Below the pieces are notes generated by a model that did no database searches, had not been told where the DNA came from, and was given only the letters and a program-made list of their open reading frames with translations. A stretch of DNA of 18,239 nt from an uncultured Collinsella sp. (GTDB lineage Bacteria; Actinomycetota; Coriobacteriia; Coriobacteriales; Coriobacteriaceae), in NCBI GenBank assembly GCA_902479135.1, contig CABSNU010000027.1:1-18239 (forward strand), written 5' to 3'. Below, in pieces: positions 14,071 through 18,239 of this stretch. The position numbers and the translations under genes are program-made. Numbering within the stretch: position 1 is the stretch's first letter; each line of letters begins with the position of its first letter.

Positions 14071-15249
14071 ATGACCGCAGGTCAAAACCGCATACCCGTG
14101 AATCTTGACTATGCCGCCTCGACGCCCATGCGCGCCGAGGCGCTCCTTGCGCAGCGCGACTACGACGAAAGCGAGCTCGCGGGCGTCAACCCTAACTCGC
14201 TGCACTCGCTGGGCCGCAAGGCCGCCGCGCGCCTGGAGGTTGCACGTCGCGAGATCGTCCACAGCTTTGGCGCGCACGTCCGCCCGTCCGAGATCGTTCT
14301 GACCAATGGCGGCACCGAGGCCAACCAGCTGGCTCTGCTCGGCCTTGCCGAGGGCGCCCGCCAGCGCGATCGCAAGCGCGACCGCGTGATCGTGTCCGCT
14401 ATCGAGCACGATTCAATCCTGGACAACTTGCCGCTGCTGCGCGCCGCCGGTTTTACCGTCGACCTGGTGCAGCCGTGCCGCGCGGGCTACATCGAGCCTG
14501 CCGCGCTAAGCGACTTGCTAGGCGACGACGTGGCGCTCGTGAGCATTATGGTCGCTAACAACGAGACCGGCGTGGTGCAGCCCATCCGCGAACTAGCAGC
14601 CGCCGCACATGCTGCCGGCGCCCTGTTCCACACCGATGCCATCCAGGGCTACCTGCATATTCCGCTCGATGTCACCGAGCTGGGCGTCGATGCCATGACC
14701 GTGGCTGCACACAAGATCGGCGGCCCCGTGGCCTCCGGCGCGCTTTACCTTAAGAGCCGCACGCCGCTGCGCCCGCGCATCTTTGGCGGCGGACAGGAGG
14801 CCGGACGTCGTGCTGGCACGCAGGACCTGCGCACGCAGCTGGCCTTTGCCGCCGCCGCGTCTGCGCTGGCCCCCAACGTGGCCCAGGAGCGCGCGACGCT
14901 GCAGGCCCTGTCCGACAAGCTCTACGCCACGCTTACCGCACATCCGCGTATTCACGCCACCATGGGTGACTATGCGCAGGCCGACCGTTTGCCCGGCATG
15001 GTGTCGATCTACATTGACGGCATGGACTCCGAGGAACTCATCATCAAGCTCGACGCCGCCGGCTTTGAGGTTTCCGCCGGATCTGCCTGCTCAAGCGGCA
15101 GCATGGATCCGAGCCACGTGCTCAGCGCCATGGGTATCGGCCGCGAGCAGGCGCTGGGTGCGCTGCGCATCTCGTTCGATGACCGCGTGAACCCTGCCGA
15201 CCTTGATGAATTTGCCCAGGCGCTACTCTCGATCGTGGGTGCCGCATGA
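14071..15249 (+). CDS. Cysteine desulfurase (NifS/IscS family)
   Basis: This PLP enzyme takes sulfur from cysteine for Fe-S clusters or thio-modifications. The 392-aa protein shows the NifS/IscS landmarks: LDYAASTP near the N-terminus, TNGGTEANQLAL (78-89), EHDSI (His113), NNETG (163-167), HTDAIQ (187-192), the PLP lysine in AAHKIGGP (Lys215), and the persulfide cysteine in SAGSACSSG (Cys340). GTQDL in place of the common GTEN is a minor variation. A perfect AGGAGG lies inside the end of rpe, 11 bp before the ATG. No scaffold gene (iscU, sufU) or thiouridylase gene is adjacent. The next gene starts within its stop codon (ATGA overlap), so the Nif3-like protein is tightly coupled. Which sub-type (IscS, NifS) cannot be settled here. 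Confidence 0.94.
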   Translation: MTAGQNRIPVNLDYAASTPMRAEALLAQRDYDESELAGVNPNSLHSLGRKAAARLEVARREIVHSFGAHVRPSEIVLTNGGTEANQLALLGLAEGARQRDRKRDRVIVSAIEHDSILDNLPLLRAAGFTVDLVQPCRAGYIEPAALSDLLGDDVALVSIMVANNETGVVQPIRELAAAAHAAGALFHTDAIQGYLHIPLDVTELGVDAMTVAAHKIGGPVASGALYLKSRTPLRPRIFGGGQEAGRRAGTQDLRTQLAFAAAASALAPNVAQERATLQALSDKLYATLTAHPRIHATMGDYAQADRLPGMVSIYIDGMDSEELIIKLDAAGFEVSAGSACSSGSMDPSHVLSAMGIGREQALGALRISFDDRVNPADLDEFAQALLSIVGAA

Positions 15250-16055
15250 TCGTCGCCGAGCTTGAACGCGCGCTGTTAGAACGCTATCCCAAGGCGGATG
15301 CCGAGGGCTGGGATCATGTGGGGTTATCCGTCGGAGATCCCGCTGCCGAGATCACCGGCGTTGTCTGCGCACTCGATGCGACCGAAGCCAACGTGCAACG
15401 CGCTGTTGAGGCCGAGGCTAACGTGCTGCTGACGCATCATCCCATCTATATCAAGGCTCCCGAGGCCTTTTGCCCGGCCGATTCCGCGCGTCCCCAGTGC
15501 AGCGCGGCACTCTACGAGGCAGCCCGCTGCGGCGTGAGCATCATCTCGCTCCACACCAACCTGGACCGCTCGCACGAGGCACGCATCTGCCTGAGCGAGT
15601 TACTGGGTGCTGTGCCCGTGAGCTCGCTCGAGCATGTGGACGACCCCGAGGCCTGCGGCCTGGGCGCAATCGCAACCCTCCACGACCCCTGCAGTTTGCG
15701 CGATCTCGCCGCCCGTGCCGCCGCGACCTTTGGCTGTGACCCGCGCGTATGGGGCGAAGCCGATCGCCCGTGCCGAACCGTCGCCATTTTGGGCGGCTCC
15801 CTGGGCGACTTTGGCGAGCTTGCCATCGCCGCGAATGCGGATGTTATCGTGACGGGCGAGGCGGGCTACCATGTGGCGCAAGACCTTGCCTTGCGCGGGC
15901 TGCCGGTGATCTTACTCGGCCACGACCGCTCCGAAGAACCGTTCGTTGATATATTGATGAACTCTGCAGTTGACGCCGGGGTCGACCCCCGTCATGCGAT
16001 TAAAATACTGAACCCTTGCCAATGGTGGACTGTGACAAAAGGAGAGAACTTATGA
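15246..16055 (+). CDS. Nif3-like dinuclear metal-centre protein
   Basis: The 269-aa protein belongs to the Nif3/YbgI/YqfO family, hexameric toroidal proteins with a two-metal site. They are often annotated as GTP cyclohydrolase I type 2 homologues, although the cellular function is unsettled. Metal-ligand motifs are visible: WDHVGL near the N-terminus, LTHHP (His64, His65), HTNLD (His103, Asp107), GEAGYH (His209 nearby) and GHDRSEE (His226, Glu230). It is the short form without the PII-like insert of some Gram-positive members. It starts by a 4-bp ATGA overlap with the desulfurase and ends by an ATGA overlap with the zinc-ribbon gene. In many genomes nif3 sits beside trmK and a zinc-ribbon gene; trmK is absent here and a desulfurase takes its place. 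Confidence 0.93.
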   Translation: MIVAELERALLERYPKADAEGWDHVGLSVGDPAAEITGVVCALDATEANVQRAVEAEANVLLTHHPIYIKAPEAFCPADSARPQCSAALYEAARCGVSIISLHTNLDRSHEARICLSELLGAVPVSSLEHVDDPEACGLGAIATLHDPCSLRDLAARAAATFGCDPRVWGEADRPCRTVAILGGSLGDFGELAIAANADVIVTGEAGYHVAQDLALRGLPVILLGHDRSEEPFVDILMNSAVDAGVDPRHAIKILNPCQWWTVTKGENL

Positions 16056-16771
16056 GCGCCGGCGCTACGCTACTCAAGCTGCAACAGATCGATTTGGAGC
16101 TCGCCCGCAACAAGAGCGAACTTGCCAATATGCCGGAGCTCAAGGAGCTCGCTTCCAAGCGTAAGACCTATGTGAAGCTGAAGTCCGAGATGACCAAGCT
16201 CTACGCCCAGCGCAAGGACCTGGACATTGAGCTCGACGATCTCAACACCACCGAGATCCAGACCAACAACGCCATCGAGGCTGCCAAGAAGCGCCATGTC
16301 GACGGTTCCGACTACCGCGAGGTTCAGGATCTGGAGAACGAGCTCGCCACCTTGGCCAAGCGTCTGGACAAGATTGAGCACACCCGCAAGGACGTCGTTG
16401 TCGCCCATAAGGAGGCGCTCGACCGCGAGGCTCGCGCGCAGGCCATCATCGCCAAGTTCGAGGAGGGCGTGAAGGCCGATACCAAGGCTGCCCGCGCCAA
16501 GGCTGCCGACCTGCAGGCTCAGATCGACGCCGCCACCAAGGAGCGCACTGCGCTTGCCGCCACGCTGCCGACTGACGTGCTCACCGACTACGAGCGACTG
16601 CTCAAGCAGTTCCGCGGCCTGGCCGTCGAGACCATCCAGGGCAACATCCCCACGGTTTGCCACACCGCGCTGCAGGCATCGTCCATGAGCGACCTCAACC
16701 ACGACGGAAGCGAAATTACGCACTGCCCGTATTGCCACCGCCTGCTGGTGCTCCCGAGCAAGGAAGCGTAA
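16052..16771 (+). CDS. Coiled-coil C4-type zinc-ribbon-like protein
   Basis: The 239-aa protein is mainly a long heptad-rich coiled coil (about 5-180, rich in Lys, Glu, Ala, Leu) followed by a short zinc-ribbon-like domain. This matches the C4-type zinc ribbon family (CT398-like) usually found next to nif3. The second knuckle CPYCHRLLVL (225-234) is intact. The first reads PTVCHTAL (200-207): only Cys203 is present, with proline where the partner cysteine is expected and His204 next to it. The site may use a histidine or may bind zinc poorly. ATG 16052 follows AAAGGAGAG and overlaps the nif3 stop by 4 bp; an upstream in-frame ATG at 16016 lies within nif3. Function in bacteria is unknown. Confidence 0.88.
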   Translation: MSAGATLLKLQQIDLELARNKSELANMPELKELASKRKTYVKLKSEMTKLYAQRKDLDIELDDLNTTEIQTNNAIEAAKKRHVDGSDYREVQDLENELATLAKRLDKIEHTRKDVVVAHKEALDREARAQAIIAKFEEGVKADTKAARAKAADLQAQIDAATKERTALAATLPTDVLTDYERLLKQFRGLAVETIQGNIPTVCHTALQASSMSDLNHDGSEITHCPYCHRLLVLPSKEA

Positions 16772-16774
16772 ACG

Positions 16775-17986
16775 ATGGCGGCACCCGACAATTCAATGCA
16801 ACTTGAGGGAAAAACGATCCTGCTGGGTATTACCGGCGGGATCGCCGCCTATAAGTCGTGCAATATCGTGCGCCTACTGCAAAAGCGCGGCGCACGCGTA
16901 AAGGTCGTCATGAGCGAGCATGCCACGGAGTTCGTGGGGCCGCTCACCTTCCGCGCGCTCACTAACGAGCCCGTCGCAATCGGTCTGTTCGACGACCCGT
17001 CCGACCCCATCCACCATATTTCGCTCGCGCAGGAGCCCGACCTGGTGGTCGTGGCGCCCGCGACGGCCAATATCATCGCCAAGATGGCCAACGGCATCGC
17101 CGACGACCTCATCTCCACCACGCTGCTGGCAACGCCGCGACCCGTCGTGATTGTGCCGGCAATGAACAACGGTATGTGGAAGGCGCCGGCCACCCAGGCC
17201 AATATGGCCACGCTGCGCGACCGCGGCGTCCATGTAGTGGGCCCGGGTAGCGGCTACCTTGCCTGCGGCGACGTGGACACGGGGCGTATGAGCGAACCCG
17301 AGGACATCGTCGAGGCCATCTGCGAAGTGCTCAATCCCACACCGCAGGACCTCGCGGGTAAGCGCATCGTCATCACGGCAGGCCCCACGCACGAGCCGAT
17401 CGATCCGGTGCGCTTTATCGGCAACCGCTCGTCGGGCAAGATGGGCATCGCCTTGGCAGGGGAGGCCGCACGCCGAGGCGCTGCCGTCACGCTTGTGCTG
17501 GGACCGACGTCGCTTGACGTTCCCCGCGGCGTTGAGTGCATACGCGTGCAGACCGCCGCAGAGATGCTCCAAGCGGCGCTGAGTGCCTTCCAGACGGCCG
17601 ACGCGGCCATTTGCGCGGCTGCCGTCGCCGACTATACGCCCGCGGCCCCTGCGGACCACAAGCTCAAAAAGGCTAACGAGCGCCTCGATTGCATCGAGCT
17701 TGTCGAGACGGTCGATATCTTGGCTGAGCTCTCGCGTCAGAAGGGCGAGCGTTGTGTGATCGGCTTTGCGGCCGAGACCGACAGCGTCGTCGAGTACGCC
17801 GAGCGCAAGTTAGCCCGTAAGGGCTGCGATGCAATCATCGCCAACGATGTCTCGCGCGCCGATTCGGGCTTTGGAACCGACACCAACAAGGCTTGGATTG
17901 CGAGCACAGCGGGCACGCAAGAACTCCCCGTGCTAACAAAACCCCAGCTCGCAGATACAATTTTGGACTTGCTCAAAAATAATTAA
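16775..17986 (+). CDS. coaBC: Bifunctional phosphopantothenoylcysteine decarboxylase/phosphopantothenate-cysteine ligase
   Basis: CoaBC catalyses two successive steps of coenzyme A synthesis: CTP-dependent ligation of cysteine to phosphopantothenate, then FMN-dependent decarboxylation. The 403-aa protein has both halves. CoaC (about 10-185) shows GITGGIAAYK (18-27), the active-site HHISLA (His81), APATANIIAKMANGIADDL, PAMN (128-131) and ACGDVDTGRM (Cys164). CoaB (about 195-400) shows TAGPTHEPIDPVRFIGNRSSGKMG (from 201), AAVADYTP (282-289) and the KLKK lysines. ATG 16775 is 3 bp after the previous stop with AAGGAAG upstream; an internal ATG at 16796 is possible and would cost only 7 residues. 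No hairpin terminator follows before the tRNA-Pro promoter. Confidence 0.96.
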   Translation: MAAPDNSMQLEGKTILLGITGGIAAYKSCNIVRLLQKRGARVKVVMSEHATEFVGPLTFRALTNEPVAIGLFDDPSDPIHHISLAQEPDLVVVAPATANIIAKMANGIADDLISTTLLATPRPVVIVPAMNNGMWKAPATQANMATLRDRGVHVVGPGSGYLACGDVDTGRMSEPEDIVEAICEVLNPTPQDLAGKRIVITAGPTHEPIDPVRFIGNRSSGKMGIALAGEAARRGAAVTLVLGPTSLDVPRGVECIRVQTAAEMLQAALSAFQTADAAICAAAVADYTPAAPADHKLKKANERLDCIELVETVDILAELSRQKGERCVIGFAAETDSVVEYAERKLARKGCDAIIANDVSRADSGFGTDTNKAWIASTAGTQELPVLTKPQLADTILDLLKNN

Positions 17987-17994
17987 AAAAGTTC

Positions 17995-18024
17995 TTGCAC
18001 AAGGTCAAAGTTTCGGGTTAATAT
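17995..18024 (+). promoter_or_regulatory. Probable promoter of tRNA-Pro
   Basis: TTGCAC (17995-18000) is a good -35 box. TAATAT (18019-18024) fits a -10 box with an 18-bp spacer. An overlapping TATACT (18022-18027) is a better hexamer but would need a 21-bp spacer. The stretch before the -35 is very A/T-rich (17977-17990), unlike the rest of the window, and could act as an UP element. A 6-bp stem (TGTTGC 18031-18036 with GCAACA 18050-18055) lies in the predicted 5' leader. Confidence 0.6.
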
Positions 18025-18066
18025 ACTCCCTGTTGCGAGCGAGAGCAGAGCAACAAACAAAAGCTT

Positions 18067-18143
<77 letters not shown>

Positions 18144-18152
18144 GAAGTTTGC

Positions 18153-18182
18153 AGGTCAGGCACCTAGTGCCTGACCTTTTTT
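18153..18182 (+). terminator. Intrinsic terminator after tRNA-Pro
   Basis: Perfect 11-base arms (18153-18163 and 18167-18177) flank a CTA loop and are followed by a T-run to 18182. It starts 9 bases after the tRNA CCA. Confidence 0.93.
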
Positions 18183-18226
18183 GTAATATGAGAAAGCCAT
18201 TGTCAATAGGCATGTTCATTCGAGCC

Positions 18227-18239
18227 CGGTTTAAAACCG
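18227..18239. repeat. Small palindrome at window edge
   Basis: CGGTTT (18227-18232) and AAACCG (18234-18239) are exact inverted copies around a central A. The window ends here, so it may be part of a longer structure, an operator, or chance. Apart from it, 18183-18239 shows nothing recognisable. Confidence 0.3.

Noticed and set aside
13243..14409. 388-aa minus-strand open frame opposite gpsA, rpe and the desulfurase
   Set aside because: It spans three well-supported genes in the opposite direction and shows only codon-bias mirror composition.

Overview
The window looks like a chromosomal segment from a high-GC, Gram-positive-type bacterium. The best guess is a member of the Coriobacteriia, probably Collinsella-like. 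That assignment is inference: it rests on strong G/C bias at third codon positions, the PlsY/PlsC route to phosphatidic acid, ScpAB condensin subunits, IspH, and a DUF512 radical-SAM gene directly upstream of der. No database search was possible.

Layout. (1) Positions 1-914 hold no protein gene I can support. A very GC-rich inverted-repeat stretch is followed by two nearly identical 188-bp units, each with promoter, tRNA-Ala(GGC) and terminator. A CAU-anticodon tRNA with its own terminator lies between them. (2) From 915 to 17986 there are seventeen co-oriented protein genes, tightly packed (most gaps under 25 bp, several overlaps; longest gaps 84 bp before scpA and 66 bp before cmk). In order: ABC-F ATPase, a 98-aa membrane protein, an M50 site-2-type protease, scpA, scpB, an RluB-type pseudouridine synthase, cmk, plsC-type acyltransferase, ispH, a DUF512 PDZ/radical-SAM protein, der, plsY, gpsA, rpe, a NifS/IscS-type cysteine desulfurase, a Nif3-like metal protein, a coiled-coil zinc-ribbon protein, and coaBC. 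(3) After coaBC come a promoter, tRNA-Pro(GGG) and its terminator, then a short tail ending in a small palindrome at the window edge.

How the genes fit together. The block mixes growth-linked housekeeping functions. Translation and ribosome biogenesis are served by the ABC-F protein, the pseudouridine synthase, Der and the tRNAs. Chromosome condensation is served by ScpA/ScpB. Phospholipid synthesis is nearly complete: GpsA makes glycerol-3-phosphate, PlsY adds the first acyl chain, the PlsC-like protein the second, and Cmk supplies CDP/CTP for CDP-diacylglycerol. Isoprenoid synthesis (IspH), sulfur mobilisation for Fe-S clusters (cysteine desulfurase; both IspH and the radical-SAM protein need clusters) and coenzyme A synthesis (CoaBC) complete the set.

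I found no mobile element, CRISPR array, phage gene or defence system. The most interesting items are the uncharacterised DUF512 radical-SAM protein inside this core operon, an HX4E instead of HX4D motif in the PlsC-like enzyme, a zinc ribbon with one apparent cysteine missing, the duplicated tRNA-Ala unit, and the lack of space for a promoter between the tRNA-Ala terminator and the ABC-F gene.
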